64,000 bases of DNA from Candidatus Lernaella stagnicola (GTDB lineage: Bacteria > Lernaellota > Lernaellaia > Lernaellales > Lernaellaceae), in assembly GCA_030765525.1 (NCBI GenBank), contig JAVCCK010000007.1, positions 120,246 to 184,245 on the forward strand, given 5' to 3'. The translations under genes were made by a program, and so were the position numbers. Shown here one piece after another: positions 25,690-35,138 of the stretch. Every line of letters starts with the position of its first letter. The first letter of the stretch is position 1. Under the pieces are notes generated by a model. The model had not been told where the DNA came from and made no database searches. It saw only the letters and a program-made list of their open reading frames with translations.

Positions 25690-27168
25690 GTGCATTTCAG
25701 ATTCGTCTTCAAAGTACTCGGCGCGATGATCGTATTTCTCGGTCTATCGATGCTGGCGCCACTGATCGTGGCGTTGATCTACGGCGAAGGCGATTGGCCC
25801 GCGTTCGGAATTTCCGCGGCCGCGACCGTCGGGTTCGGGGCGCTGACTTATCTGCTGTTTCGTAAGCAGTATGCGGAAATCTCCAACCGGGACGGCTTCT
25901 TCATCGTGACGATGGCGTGGTTGCTGGCCGCGGCCTTCGGCGGTTTGCCGTACTATTTTCAGCATGTGTTTGATGCCGGCGGCGCATCGCCCAGTTTCGT
26001 TCACATGTATACCGACTGCTTTTTCGAGGCCGCCAGCGGCTTAACCACGACCGGCGCGACGGTGCTGACCGACATCGAAGGCCAAACCCACGGCATCCTG
26101 TTTTGGCGGGCGCTTACCCAATGGCTCGGCGGCATGGGTATCATTTTGCTGGGCGTGGCGATCCTGCCCCTGTTGGGTGTTGGCGGCATGCAGCTTTTCA
26201 AGGCCGAGGTGCCGGGGCCGACGGCGGACAAGCTCACGCCGCGCGTGGCTGAAACGGCCAAGCTTCTCTGGGGCGTCTACCTTTTGATTACCGTGTTGGA
26301 AGTCGTGCTGCTCAAAATCGGCGGTATGAGCCTCTTCGATGCGATCTGCCACGCCTTTGCGACCTTGGCCACCGGCGGCTTTTCCACCAACAATATGAGC
26401 GTCGAAGGATATAACAGCGCCTATTTCGATTTCGTCATCGGCGTGTTCATGATTTTGGCCGGCATCAATTTCGCGCTGCATTTTCAGGTTCTCCGCGGAC
26501 GCTGGAAGGCGCCGTGGCGCGATCCGGAGTTTCGTTTCTACATCCTGTTGATGGCCGGGATGATGGCCCTGTTGACCGTCGCGCTGTATGTGACCAGAAC
26601 CTATCCGACGATGTTCGAATCGTTCCGTCGCGCGTTCTTTCAAGTGCCGGCGATCATCACCACCACCGGTTTTACGACCGCCGATTTCGATACCTGGCCG
26701 GATTTCCTGCGTATCCTCATGTTGGGGTTGATGTTCGTGGGCGGCATGAGCGGCTCGACCGGCGGCTCGGTGAAAATCATGCGCGTGCAACTGCTGCTCA
26801 AGTACGCCTATCACGAACTCTACCGGCTGATTCACCCACGGGCGGTGATTCCGTTGCGCCTCGGACGCATGACGGTGCCGGACCCGGTGATGCGCTCGAT
26901 CAGCAACTTCATCATTCTGTATCTTTCGCTTTTCCTCCTGTGTTCGTTGATCATGGGCGCGCTGGGGCTCGATTTTCTAACGGCCATCAGCAGCGTGGCG
27001 GCGACGATCGGAAACGTCGGACCCGGCCTGGCCGGCGTCGGGGCGCATCAAAATTACGCAGCCATTCCGCTCTTGGGCAAATGGGTGCTTATCCTTTGCA
27101 TGATTATCGGCCGGCTCGAGATCTACACCGTGCTGGTCCTGCTGGTGCCGAGATACTGGCGCCGCTAA
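25690..27168 (+). CDS. trkH: Trk/Ktr potassium transporter membrane subunit TrkH
   Basis: 492 residues, very hydrophobic, with four M1-P-M2 repeats. Selectivity-filter-like glycines appear in SGLTTTGATVLTDI, FATLATGGFSTNN, ITTTGFTTADFD and ATIGNVGPGL. GGMSGSTGGSVKIMR is a family landmark. The start is GTG with GGGAG upstream. It forms the K+ pore with TrkA as regulator. Confidence 0.95.
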   Translation: MHFRFVFKVLGAMIVFLGLSMLAPLIVALIYGEGDWPAFGISAAATVGFGALTYLLFRKQYAEISNRDGFFIVTMAWLLAAAFGGLPYYFQHVFDAGGASPSFVHMYTDCFFEAASGLTTTGATVLTDIEGQTHGILFWRALTQWLGGMGIILLGVAILPLLGVGGMQLFKAEVPGPTADKLTPRVAETAKLLWGVYLLITVLEVVLLKIGGMSLFDAICHAFATLATGGFSTNNMSVEGYNSAYFDFVIGVFMILAGINFALHFQVLRGRWKAPWRDPEFRFYILLMAGMMALLTVALYVTRTYPTMFESFRRAFFQVPAIITTTGFTTADFDTWPDFLRILMLGLMFVGGMSGSTGGSVKIMRVQLLLKYAYHELYRLIHPRAVIPLRLGRMTVPDPVMRSISNFIILYLSLFLLCSLIMGALGLDFLTAISSVAATIGNVGPGLAGVGAHQNYAAIPLLGKWVLILCMIIGRLEIYTVLVLLVPRYWRR

Positions 27169-27178
27169 AGGACATCAA

Positions 27179-27874
27179 GTGAATATCTACCTGTTCGACA
27201 TCGACGGTACGATTATGCTTTCCGGCGGCGCGGGCATGTGCGCCATGACCCGTGTCTTTCACGAGCGTTACGGCATCGCCGACGCCTTTCGCGACTTTCA
27301 CTTCCAAGGAAAAGTGGACCCGGCGATTTTCCGCGAGGCGCTGGTGAAGCACGGCGTAGACGGCGACCACAACGGCGAGATCAAAGCGCTGATCGAAATG
27401 TATGAAACTTATATCGCCGAGGAAATGCCGCGCTCGCCCAACCCAACGCTTTTTCCCGGCGTCGCCGAGTTGATTCAAGCCATGACCGGGCGCGCGGATA
27501 TCTCGATCGGCCTGCTCACGGGCAACGTACTCGGTGGCGCTAAGGCGAAACTGTCACGTTTCGACTTATGGAAATATTTCCCCTACGGGGCGTTCGGCAA
27601 CGACAGCGAGGATCGTCCCGCACTCGTGCCCATAGCGCTGGATCGTGCCGGCGCTCATCTGGGCACGGTAGTCGAGCCGGGCCCGCATGTTTATATTATC
27701 GGCGACACGGACCGCGATATCGAAACGGCGCGCGCCAACGGCTGCACCGCCGTCGGAGTGGGGACGATGAATTTCTCCTCGACGGAGTTGACCGAGCTAG
27801 GCGCCGATATCGTATTTGATGACTTCTCGGACACCGACCGGGTACTGCAGGAACTGGGAGTGGAACATGGCTGA
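27179..27874 (+). CDS. HAD-family phosphatase
   Basis: 231 residues. Motif I is FDIDGTIM, motif II is in GLLTGN, a Lys is present in the middle region, and motif IV is GDTDRDIETARANG. The cap is helical, as in phosphoglycolate phosphatase-like members. The substrate cannot be told. The start is GTG; the stop overlaps the phosphohexomutase gene by 8 bases, so a sugar phosphate is a reasonable guess. Confidence 0.85.
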   Translation: MNIYLFDIDGTIMLSGGAGMCAMTRVFHERYGIADAFRDFHFQGKVDPAIFREALVKHGVDGDHNGEIKALIEMYETYIAEEMPRSPNPTLFPGVAELIQAMTGRADISIGLLTGNVLGGAKAKLSRFDLWKYFPYGAFGNDSEDRPALVPIALDRAGAHLGTVVEPGPHVYIIGDTDRDIETARANGCTAVGVGTMNFSSTELTELGADIVFDDFSDTDRVLQELGVEHG

Positions 27875-29684
27875 TCACCTCGAACGGTATCTCGCGTTGC
27901 TCAATTTCTACCGCGATAGCGGCGAAATCACCGACGAGACCTACCAGAACGCCAAGATGTGGCTGACCGACCCGCGCTTTGCCGATTTTCAACGCGACGT
28001 TATCGCGCTGATTCGTCCCACGGCGTTGATCGACGCCTTTTACCAAATCATCCCCTTCGGCACCGGCGGACGCCGCGGTACCGTGGGCACCGGCAGCAAT
28101 CGTATGAACGCCCGCACGGTCGGCGAATCGGCCCAAGGGCTCGCCTCCTACATCATCAGGCAAGACAACGGCGGCGCGCTGGCCGAGCGCGGCGTGGCCA
28201 TAGCCTACGACGTGCGCAATTCGTCGGAAGAATTCGCCCATCTCACCGCCGAAGTGCTGGCCGGCAACGGTATCCGCGTCTTGCTCTTCGACAGCCCGCG
28301 CTCGACACCCTTGCTCTCCTTCGCCGTTCGGCATCTGCCGACAACCGCCGGCGTCGTCATCACCGCCAGCCACAATCCGCCCACCGACAACGGCTTCAAG
28401 GCGTACTGGCAAGACGGCGGGCAGATCGTGGCGCCGCATGACGTGGCCATCCTGGAAGAAGTCAAAGCGGTGACCGACATCGCGCGGCTCGACTTCGACA
28501 CGGCAAAAGAGAAAGGCCTTGTCGCGATGCTCGGCAGCGAGGTGGACGAAGCTTACTTTGCCATGATGGAACGCGACCTGAATTTCTGTGACGAACGAGC
28601 CGCAAAAATCGTCTACTCGCCTTTGCACGGCACGGGTTCGACGATCGTCACGCCGTTGCTGGAACGTTTCGGTTTCCACGACGTACACGTCCCCGAAAAC
28701 CAGATTCCGATGGACGGCAATTTCCCCACCGTCCCGCGCAACTACCCCAATCCGGAAGACCCCGACGCCATGGCCGTCGCGGTGGCCCTCGCCAAGCAAA
28801 TCGACGCCGACGTCGTACTCGCCAGCGACCCGGACGGCGACCGCCTCGGCGTTTTCGTACCGGCGGGCGGCGGCGAATACATCTACCTCACCGGCAACGA
28901 ATTCCAGCCGCTGATGCTCGACTTCGTGGTCTCGCGGCTCCAGACCGCCGGAAGCGTGTCGCAGCAGGCATACATTTGCACCACGCAGGTGACGACCAAA
29001 ATGATTCGCGCGGTTGCCGAATCCTTCGGCGTGGAGGTCGTGGACAACCTGTTGGTCGGATTCAAGAACGTCGCGTTTGAAATCCTCTCACGCGAGGGGC
29101 GTGGCGTCGCGCCGGAGAATATGATCTTCGCGTGCGAGGAATCGATCGGCTACATGATGCACCACGAGGTGCGCGATAAGGACAGCGCCTCGGCCGCGGT
29201 GATTGCCGCGCAGATGACCGCCTTCTACAAAAGCGAAGGCAAGTCGCTGCTGGATCGTCTCCATGAGCTGTACGACGAGCACGGGTATTTTTTCAACAAA
29301 GGTTTTTCGGTCTTTTTGCATGGGGCCGCGGGGCAAACGCAAATGGCCCAGTTGATGGATCGCTTGCGCCGGGAGCCGCCTCGGGAAATCGCCGGGCTGC
29401 CCGTCGTGAGGATCACCGACCGCCTACAAGACACGGAACTCGACATGTCTACCGGCGAGAAAAAGCCGTTGGGATTGGCGCAAAGCAACGTCGTGGTGTA
29501 CCAACTCATCGAGGGCGGCGGACGAACCACAGTGTCGATCCGGCCCTCGGGCACGGAACCGAAAATCAAGCATTACATCGCGCATTATGGCCCCAGCGAA
29601 CAGCAGGAGGCCGTGCAGGAAAAAGGGCGGGAATTGGAAACCGCCGTGCGCGACTTAGAGCAGCAAATCCTCAAGACGCTCTAG
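27867..29684 (+). CDS. Phosphohexomutase (phosphoglucomutase/phosphomannomutase family)
   Basis: About 605 residues. The phosphoserine loop ITASHNPPTDNGFKAYW lies near residue 168, the metal loop DPDGDRLG near 321, the sugar loop in ACEESIGYMMH, and the phosphate site SGTEPKIKHY near the C-terminus. The length and the N-terminal helical extension fit the larger phosphoglucomutase subgroup. It interconverts hexose 1- and 6-phosphates; which hexose is not clear. The start is ATG with GGGAG upstream. Confidence 0.92.
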   Translation: MADHLERYLALLNFYRDSGEITDETYQNAKMWLTDPRFADFQRDVIALIRPTALIDAFYQIIPFGTGGRRGTVGTGSNRMNARTVGESAQGLASYIIRQDNGGALAERGVAIAYDVRNSSEEFAHLTAEVLAGNGIRVLLFDSPRSTPLLSFAVRHLPTTAGVVITASHNPPTDNGFKAYWQDGGQIVAPHDVAILEEVKAVTDIARLDFDTAKEKGLVAMLGSEVDEAYFAMMERDLNFCDERAAKIVYSPLHGTGSTIVTPLLERFGFHDVHVPENQIPMDGNFPTVPRNYPNPEDPDAMAVAVALAKQIDADVVLASDPDGDRLGVFVPAGGGEYIYLTGNEFQPLMLDFVVSRLQTAGSVSQQAYICTTQVTTKMIRAVAESFGVEVVDNLLVGFKNVAFEILSREGRGVAPENMIFACEESIGYMMHHEVRDKDSASAAVIAAQMTAFYKSEGKSLLDRLHELYDEHGYFFNKGFSVFLHGAAGQTQMAQLMDRLRREPPREIAGLPVVRITDRLQDTELDMSTGEKKPLGLAQSNVVVYQLIEGGGRTTVSIRPSGTEPKIKHYIAHYGPSEQQEAVQEKGRELETAVRDLEQQILKTL

Positions 29685-29714
29685 GAGCCACCGCCTGGCT
29701 TTCGGTGACGGAAT

Positions 29715-31529
29715 TCAGACTCGGTTGCGAACTTTCTTCACCTGCGGGGCGAAAGGCACGAAGTTCAACCGACTGCCTTCCTCCTCGTTGTTGAAAATCC
29801 ACCCGACGACTTCACCGATGTCGATCCGCCCGTCAGCGCCCACGTAACACTTGCGATTGAAACGGCTCGACGTGTCCGCCGCGCTGCCGTCCCACGAGAG
29901 TGTATCGAGTTGGTGCTGCAACCTCGCGAAGCGGTCGATCCACGTCTGCATGTTTTCCGGTCGCAAATCGAGCCAACCGTCAAACGCGTACTGGTTGATC
30001 CGCTTCTTGTTGACCGGCACCTCGTTCTCGCCGCGGAAGGGCGGGCTGACGATCTTCGGCCCACGCAGCATGTCCTCGCCGTTGGGCAGCAAAATCGGAA
30101 TCCCGATCGAGAGGATGCGGGAACGCAACTCCGCCTCGCGCTTGACCAACGCCGCCAGCTTTTTGGCCATCGCCTCAGGCTTCTGAGCCGCGACCTTCTT
30201 CGGCGTGCCGTACACCAGCTTCAGCAGGTACGCTTCATAAAGCAGCTTCGACAAACGGGGCGGACCGAGAATCTCAAACGCGACGGCCTCACCGTGCTTT
30301 TGTTCGAGGCGGCGCAGTTGCGACGCGGCGTGATCGCGCATGAAACCGGCGCGATACGTGCTTGCCATGATCGAATTTTTGAGTGCCGTGACGATGTCGT
30401 ACCCGGTGTTGCCACCCAGCAATTCGGCGCGCACGTTGCGGGCAATTTCTTCCGGCGTGACGTATTCCATTTGTCCCGTCGTGGTGATCGCCGTGAACTC
30501 GCCGGGCGAGAAAACGCCGTTCTCGCCGGTGTTGATCTGTACGGCCTTGAGCGGCTTGCCCGTGTCGACGATGCGGCCCTCGGCCTCGGCGGTCGAGATT
30601 TCCAGTGCCAGCTTGCGGCCGAGCGTGAAGGGCTTGGCGGGCAGGTTGTCGAACAGTTGAATGGGCTGCTTGCCCCGCCGAACCGTTTCGTAACCGATCG
30701 ATTTCCAGGCGATCGCCGCGGCGGGTTTGATCTCCATCGTGAAAGCGGTGTCGGGCGTGTTGGACATGAGGAACAGCAGCAGGCTGTGCGCCCCGCCGAC
30801 GGAACTCTTGGAAAGCAGCTTTTGGCTCGGCTTTTCCTCCGAGTGGGTGTAGGGAATGTTCATTCCCATGCCGCCGGTACCGGTGGTGCCGATCTTCACA
30901 TAGAAACTGCAATCGACCTTTTTCATAGCGCGGTAGAGCACCTGTACGTGGCGAATCAGTCGGGGTAGGTAGATGCTTGTCAGATGCTCGCGGATGCTGT
31001 GGCCGATGTCGGTGATCGCCTTGTCCAGGTTTCCGCCCTTAGTGTGTGCACTCTCGAGCGCGACCAATTTCATGCGCAAATCGAGCGTCGAGGCGTAGAC
31101 GTCCTTGTACGCGACGATGGTCGCGGTGTTGATCGCGTCGACGACAACATCCGGTTTGTACCGCGTGATGAGTTGATACAGGTAGACTTGGTTGAGGTCT
31201 ATCTTCTTCAAGTCGTTGAACGTGTCGTCGATAAGTTTATCGAGGTCGTCATTGTCGGCAATCGTACGCGCGTTGCGGTCTTTGAATTCCATACGCGCGA
31301 AGATGTCGCCCCACTCGGCAACAAAGGTTGTCGTGATGCGCATGCCGCGCAGTTCTCTCATCTGTGCGCTTTCCCGTTTGAGATCTTGCACCGCCTCGTC
31401 GGCTTCTTCCTTCGTGAGGCTGCAAATAATCAACTTGCGGGGATTGTCTTGCAGCAGTTCATGACATACGGCGCGGCCGACTAAACCCCAACCGCCCAGT
31501 ACGAGAATGGTTTTACCCCGTACGGTCAT
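29715..31529 (-). CDS. Large Rossmann-fold (SDR-like) protein of unknown function
   Basis: 604 residues. The N-terminus has a nucleotide-binding motif, ILVLGGWGLVGRAVCHELL, of extended SDR type. Later landmarks are VDAINTATIVAYKDVY and IGTTGTGGMGMNIPYTHSEE. The C-terminal 250 residues have no recognisable domain. No YxxxK catalytic pair could be placed with confidence. It is transcribed divergently from the IorA fusion operon and has its own near-consensus promoter. The two may share regulation or a pathway, which is inference. Confidence 0.7.
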   Translation of the reverse strand: MTVRGKTILVLGGWGLVGRAVCHELLQDNPRKLIICSLTKEEADEAVQDLKRESAQMRELRGMRITTTFVAEWGDIFARMEFKDRNARTIADNDDLDKLIDDTFNDLKKIDLNQVYLYQLITRYKPDVVVDAINTATIVAYKDVYASTLDLRMKLVALESAHTKGGNLDKAITDIGHSIREHLTSIYLPRLIRHVQVLYRAMKKVDCSFYVKIGTTGTGGMGMNIPYTHSEEKPSQKLLSKSSVGGAHSLLLFLMSNTPDTAFTMEIKPAAAIAWKSIGYETVRRGKQPIQLFDNLPAKPFTLGRKLALEISTAEAEGRIVDTGKPLKAVQINTGENGVFSPGEFTAITTTGQMEYVTPEEIARNVRAELLGGNTGYDIVTALKNSIMASTYRAGFMRDHAASQLRRLEQKHGEAVAFEILGPPRLSKLLYEAYLLKLVYGTPKKVAAQKPEAMAKKLAALVKREAELRSRILSIGIPILLPNGEDMLRGPKIVSPPFRGENEVPVNKKRINQYAFDGWLDLRPENMQTWIDRFARLQHQLDTLSWDGSAADTSSRFNRKCYVGADGRIDIGEVVGWIFNNEEEGSRLNFVPFAPQVKKVRNRV

Positions 31530-31588
31530 CGCGTATTCTCCTGTGTAGATGCAGTTTCGAACACAAACCCCTTTTTGAAGGCGTTGCC

Positions 31589-31617
31589 ATATTAGGAAGG
31601 CCGCAAAATACTGTCAA
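31589..31617 (-). promoter_or_regulatory. Near-consensus promoter of the 604-residue Rossmann gene
   Basis: On the minus strand, TTGACA (31617-31612) and TAATAT (31594-31589) with a 17-base spacer, about 60 bases before the start codon. Confidence 0.75.
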
Positions 31618-31669
31618 TGCGACGCCAAAAGGACCGAAACCGGCAATCTATCGCCGCGCCTGACTTCGG

Positions 31670-31698
31670 TTGACCGTTTTTCGACCTAAGCCTACACT
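31670..31698 (+). promoter_or_regulatory. Promoter of the iorA-iorB operon
   Basis: TTGACC at 31670 and TACACT at 31693, with a 17-base spacer. The expected start is about 17 bases before the start codon, and GAAGGAG provides the ribosome site. The facing -35 boxes of this and the minus-strand promoter are about 52 bases apart. Confidence 0.65.
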
Positions 31699-31721
31699 GC
31701 GCAGCCGAAGGAGAATGCGCC

Positions 31722-34700
31722 ATGCATCCACTGTTGGCCGCCGCAAATAAGCGCGCTTTGCTTCTTGGAAACGAAGCGATCGTCCGCGGAGCGTTGGAGG
31801 CCGGCGTCGGCTTCGTTTCGACCTATCCCGGCACACCCAGCTCGGAAATCGGCGACACTTTTAACCTCTTGCACCAAGAGGCGGGCGTCGGTTTCGAGTA
31901 TTCAGTCAACGAGAAGGTTGCGCTGGAGGTAGCCGCTGCCACCGCGGCCACGGGCGTACGCACCCTCGTGGCCGTGAAACACGTCGGCGTCAATGTCGCC
32001 GCCGATCCGCTGATGACCTTGGCCTATATCGGCGTGCGCGGCGGCTTCGTCCTGATCACCGCTGACGATCCCGGTTGCCATAGCAGCCAGAACGAGCAGG
32101 ACAACCGGCATTATGCCCGCCTCGGGAAAATCCCGATGCTCGAGCCGGCCACGCCCGAAGACGCCTTCCGCTTGATCCAGGCGGCCTTTGATCTCTCCGA
32201 AAAATTCGAGACGCCGTTTTTGCTGCGCACCACCACACGCGTCTCCCACACCCGCGGCGTGGTTTCAGTCGGCGTGCTGGGCGAGAGAAAAACGAAGGGG
32301 AGCTTCGTGCCCGACAAGCGGCGTTTTACGCCCGTGCCGGCCGTCGCGCGCCTGCGTCACCCCGTCGTGGAAGCGAACTTGGAGAAAATCGAGCAGGTCT
32401 TCAACGATTCGCCGCTCAATCGCACCTGGGGCGACGGGCGTTTCGGCATTCTCACCAGCGGCGTTTCCGCTTGTTACGTGGAAGACGTGGTGACGCGTCT
32501 CGGACTGACTGATCACGTCCACGTCCTGCACCTGGCCACGACCTATCCCGTGCCGCGACGCAAGCTCGCCGAATTCGTCGAGCGCGTCGATCAGGCGTTG
32601 GTCGTGGAAGAGGGCGACACCCTTCTCGAAGACGAATTGCGCATGGCCTCCAACCGGGTCGGTAAGCTGATCCGCGTGTTCGGCAAGGAAAGCGGCCACT
32701 TTTCCAAACTCGGCGAACTCGGCCCGGATGCGGTGGCCGACGCCCTCTCGCAGTTGTTCCAGTTGGACGAGGCGCGCGAATACCGCGACGCCGCGACAGC
32801 ATTGCCGGGGCGCCCGCCGATCCTCTGCCCCTCGTGCCCCCACCGGGCGACGTACTACGCCGTCAAGCTGGCCGTCGAGAACGAGCCGATGTATCTGTCG
32901 GATATCGGCTGCTACACCCTTGGCTTCCTGCCGCCGTTGGATGTCGGCGACTTCTTCATCTGCATGGGATCGTCGGCCTCGAGCGCGGGCGGTTTCTCCG
33001 CGGTCACGGACAAGCCGGTGATCGCTTTCATCGGCGATTCCACGTTTTTTCATTCCGGCATGACCGGCTTGCTTAACTCGGTTCACAACCGGCGCGACTT
33101 GACACTCGTCGTACTCGATAACAGCACCACCGGCATGACCGGCCACCAACCACACCCCGGCACCCCGGGCGGCGAACTGCCGCAGGCGGACATCGAGAAG
33201 ATTGTGCGCGCCGCGGGCGTCGAACACGTGGCCACGATCGACCCGCTAAACACGAAGGCGAGTTTGCTTACGATCAGGGAGTTGCTGAGCAAGACCGGCC
33301 TCAAGGTGCTGATCTCCCGCAGTCCGTGTCCGCTTTTTGCCCGCAAGGCGTTGGGAGAACCGCGCCGCGAAACGAAGTACCGTGTCGATCCCGACAAGTG
33401 CCGCTACTGCGGGCGGGACAGCCAGGGCATGCAATGCGAATTGCACCCGCACGCCGACTACGCACTTGCCCGCGGGCGCGCCCGGGTGTTGGCGGGGCCG
33501 GCGGATCCCGACCTGTATCCGGAACAGGCGCCGGCCAAAATGGAGCATCCGCCCTGCGAGTCGGCTTGTCCGCTGGGGCTGTGCGTGCAGGGGTACGTCA
33601 ATCACATCGCGGCGGGCCGCTACCGCGAAGCGCGGACGTTGATTCGCCAGCGGCTCGTCATGCCCCACACCGTGTGCCGCGTGTGCCACCATCCCTGCGA
33701 GGATGTGTGCATTCGAAACGACATCGACGACCCGGTGGCCATCAATCGCCTCAAGCGCTTCGTTATGGACAATGAAACCGACGCCGATCGCGCGGCGTAC
33801 ATCAAGTGGGTACGCGACACCATCCGCGACAACGGGCGGAAAGTGGCGGTCGTCGGCGCGGGCCCCTCGGGGTTGGCGTGCGCGTTTGATCTGCGCTTTC
33901 GCGGGTACGAGGTGGATGTTTTCGAAGCCGAGTCCGAGGCGGGTGGTATGTGCCGGTACGGCATCCCGGGTTACCGCTTGCCCAACGACGCCCTCGCCAA
34001 GGATCTGGAAATGATCGCCGGCATCGGTGTGACCTTCCACTTTGGCGAGCGCTTTGGCCGGGACTTTACCGAAGCATCCTTGCGGGCCGACGGCTTCGAC
34101 GCCGCCTACCTCGCGCCGGGACAGTGGAATGGGGCGCGGCTGGGCATTCCCGGAGAAGACCTGCCTGGCGTGACCGATGCCCTGGCGTTGCTGAGGCAGG
34201 TCAACACCGGCACTCCGGTTACGCTGCCCGGCCACGTTGTGGTGATCGGCGGGGGCAACACGGCCATTGACGCGGCACGAACGGCGCGACGTCTGGGAGC
34301 CGCGGCGGTCACGCTGCTGTATCGCCGCACGCGGGCGCAGATGCCGGCGAACGACGAGGAAATCGACGCGGCGCTGGCCGAGGGCGTCAAGCTTATCGAG
34401 TTAGGCGCGCCGCAGCAGGTCGAGAAAATCGACGACCGCTGGCGCGTGTCGTGTGCCCAGATGGAACTTAGCGAGCCCGATGAAGGCGGGCGGCCGCGGC
34501 CGGTGCCGACCGGCGAAACCTTTGTCGTCGAGTGCGATCATGTCGTGACGGCCATCGGGCAGATGGCGGCTGTCGGGGCCGACGAGTTGCCGGACGTGAA
34601 GGTGGACCGCTGGGGCGGTATCCAAGCCGCGCGGGAAGACGCCGGCACCGGCAATCCGTTTTGGTTCGCCGGGGGCGACGCCGTGTCGGGCGCGAGCAGT

Positions 34701-35138
34701 GTCGCCGACGCCCTGCAGTGGGGCAAGTACGCCGCGTATGGGATCGACAAGACGTTGGCGGAAGACCCGGACAAGGTGGTGATCGAGCACTGGCGCGACC
34801 GTGAACAGCTTCTTGGCGAGTCGCGCTACGCACCGCTTGACGTGCCCACCGAGGCGCGGCGGCATGTTCCAAAGCGGGAGCCGCAAGAAGCGGTCGGCGA
34901 TTTCGAAGAGGTCGACGGTGTGTTCACCGAGGCCGAGGCGCAGGCCGAAGCGCGGCGGTGCCTGGCGTGCGGGTATTGCGCGGTGTGCCGAAACTGTCTC
35001 GACAATTTCGGTTGCCCGGCCTTTTACCAGGAGGACGGCCGCATTCAGATCAATCCGATTCTGTGCGATGGATGCGGCACGTGCGTGCAGGTTTGCCCCA
35101 ACGGGGCGATCGTGCCGGTCGACGAGGTGGTATCATGA
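31722..35138 (+). CDS. Indolepyruvate oxidoreductase alpha subunit with inserted GltD-like FAD/NAD(P)H module
   Basis: 1138 residues, against roughly 600 for ordinary IorA. Residues 1-545 are the IorA catalytic part: pyrimidine half with STYPGTPSSEI near 33-42, CPSCPHRATYY near 370, and TPP-binding GDSTFFHSG near 437. Near 560 the C-terminal ferredoxin begins (DPDKCRYCG) but is interrupted. Residues about 605-1060 form a complete GltD-type module: Fer4_20 cysteines (CESACPLGLC, CRVCHHPCEDVC), FAD motif VAVVGAGPSGLA near 708, NAD(P)H motif VIGGGNTAIDAA near 839, and FAGGDAVSG. The IorA ferredoxin then resumes near 1080 and ends with CDGCGTCVQVCP near 1117. It probably oxidises arylpyruvates to acyl-CoA and passes electrons internally towards NAD(P). 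iorB overlaps by ATGA. Confidence 0.88.
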   Translation: MHPLLAAANKRALLLGNEAIVRGALEAGVGFVSTYPGTPSSEIGDTFNLLHQEAGVGFEYSVNEKVALEVAAATAATGVRTLVAVKHVGVNVAADPLMTLAYIGVRGGFVLITADDPGCHSSQNEQDNRHYARLGKIPMLEPATPEDAFRLIQAAFDLSEKFETPFLLRTTTRVSHTRGVVSVGVLGERKTKGSFVPDKRRFTPVPAVARLRHPVVEANLEKIEQVFNDSPLNRTWGDGRFGILTSGVSACYVEDVVTRLGLTDHVHVLHLATTYPVPRRKLAEFVERVDQALVVEEGDTLLEDELRMASNRVGKLIRVFGKESGHFSKLGELGPDAVADALSQLFQLDEAREYRDAATALPGRPPILCPSCPHRATYYAVKLAVENEPMYLSDIGCYTLGFLPPLDVGDFFICMGSSASSAGGFSAVTDKPVIAFIGDSTFFHSGMTGLLNSVHNRRDLTLVVLDNSTTGMTGHQPHPGTPGGELPQADIEKIVRAAGVEHVATIDPLNTKASLLTIRELLSKTGLKVLISRSPCPLFARKALGEPRRETKYRVDPDKCRYCGRDSQGMQCELHPHADYALARGRARVLAGPADPDLYPEQAPAKMEHPPCESACPLGLCVQGYVNHIAAGRYREARTLIRQRLVMPHTVCRVCHHPCEDVCIRNDIDDPVAINRLKRFVMDNETDADRAAYIKWVRDTIRDNGRKVAVVGAGPSGLACAFDLRFRGYEVDVFEAESEAGGMCRYGIPGYRLPNDALAKDLEMIAGIGVTFHFGERFGRDFTEASLRADGFDAAYLAPGQWNGARLGIPGEDLPGVTDALALLRQVNTGTPVTLPGHVVVIGGGNTAIDAARTARRLGAAAVTLLYRRTRAQMPANDEEIDAALAEGVKLIELGAPQQVEKIDDRWRVSCAQMELSEPDEGGRPRPVPTGETFVVECDHVVTAIGQMAAVGADELPDVKVDRWGGIQAAREDAGTGNPFWFAGGDAVSGASSVADALQWGKYAAYGIDKTLAEDPDKVVIEHWRDREQLLGESRYAPLDVPTEARRHVPKREPQEAVGDFEEVDGVFTEAEAQAEARRCLACGYCAVCRNCLDNFGCPAFYQEDGRIQINPILCDGCGTCVQVCPNGAIVPVDEVVS

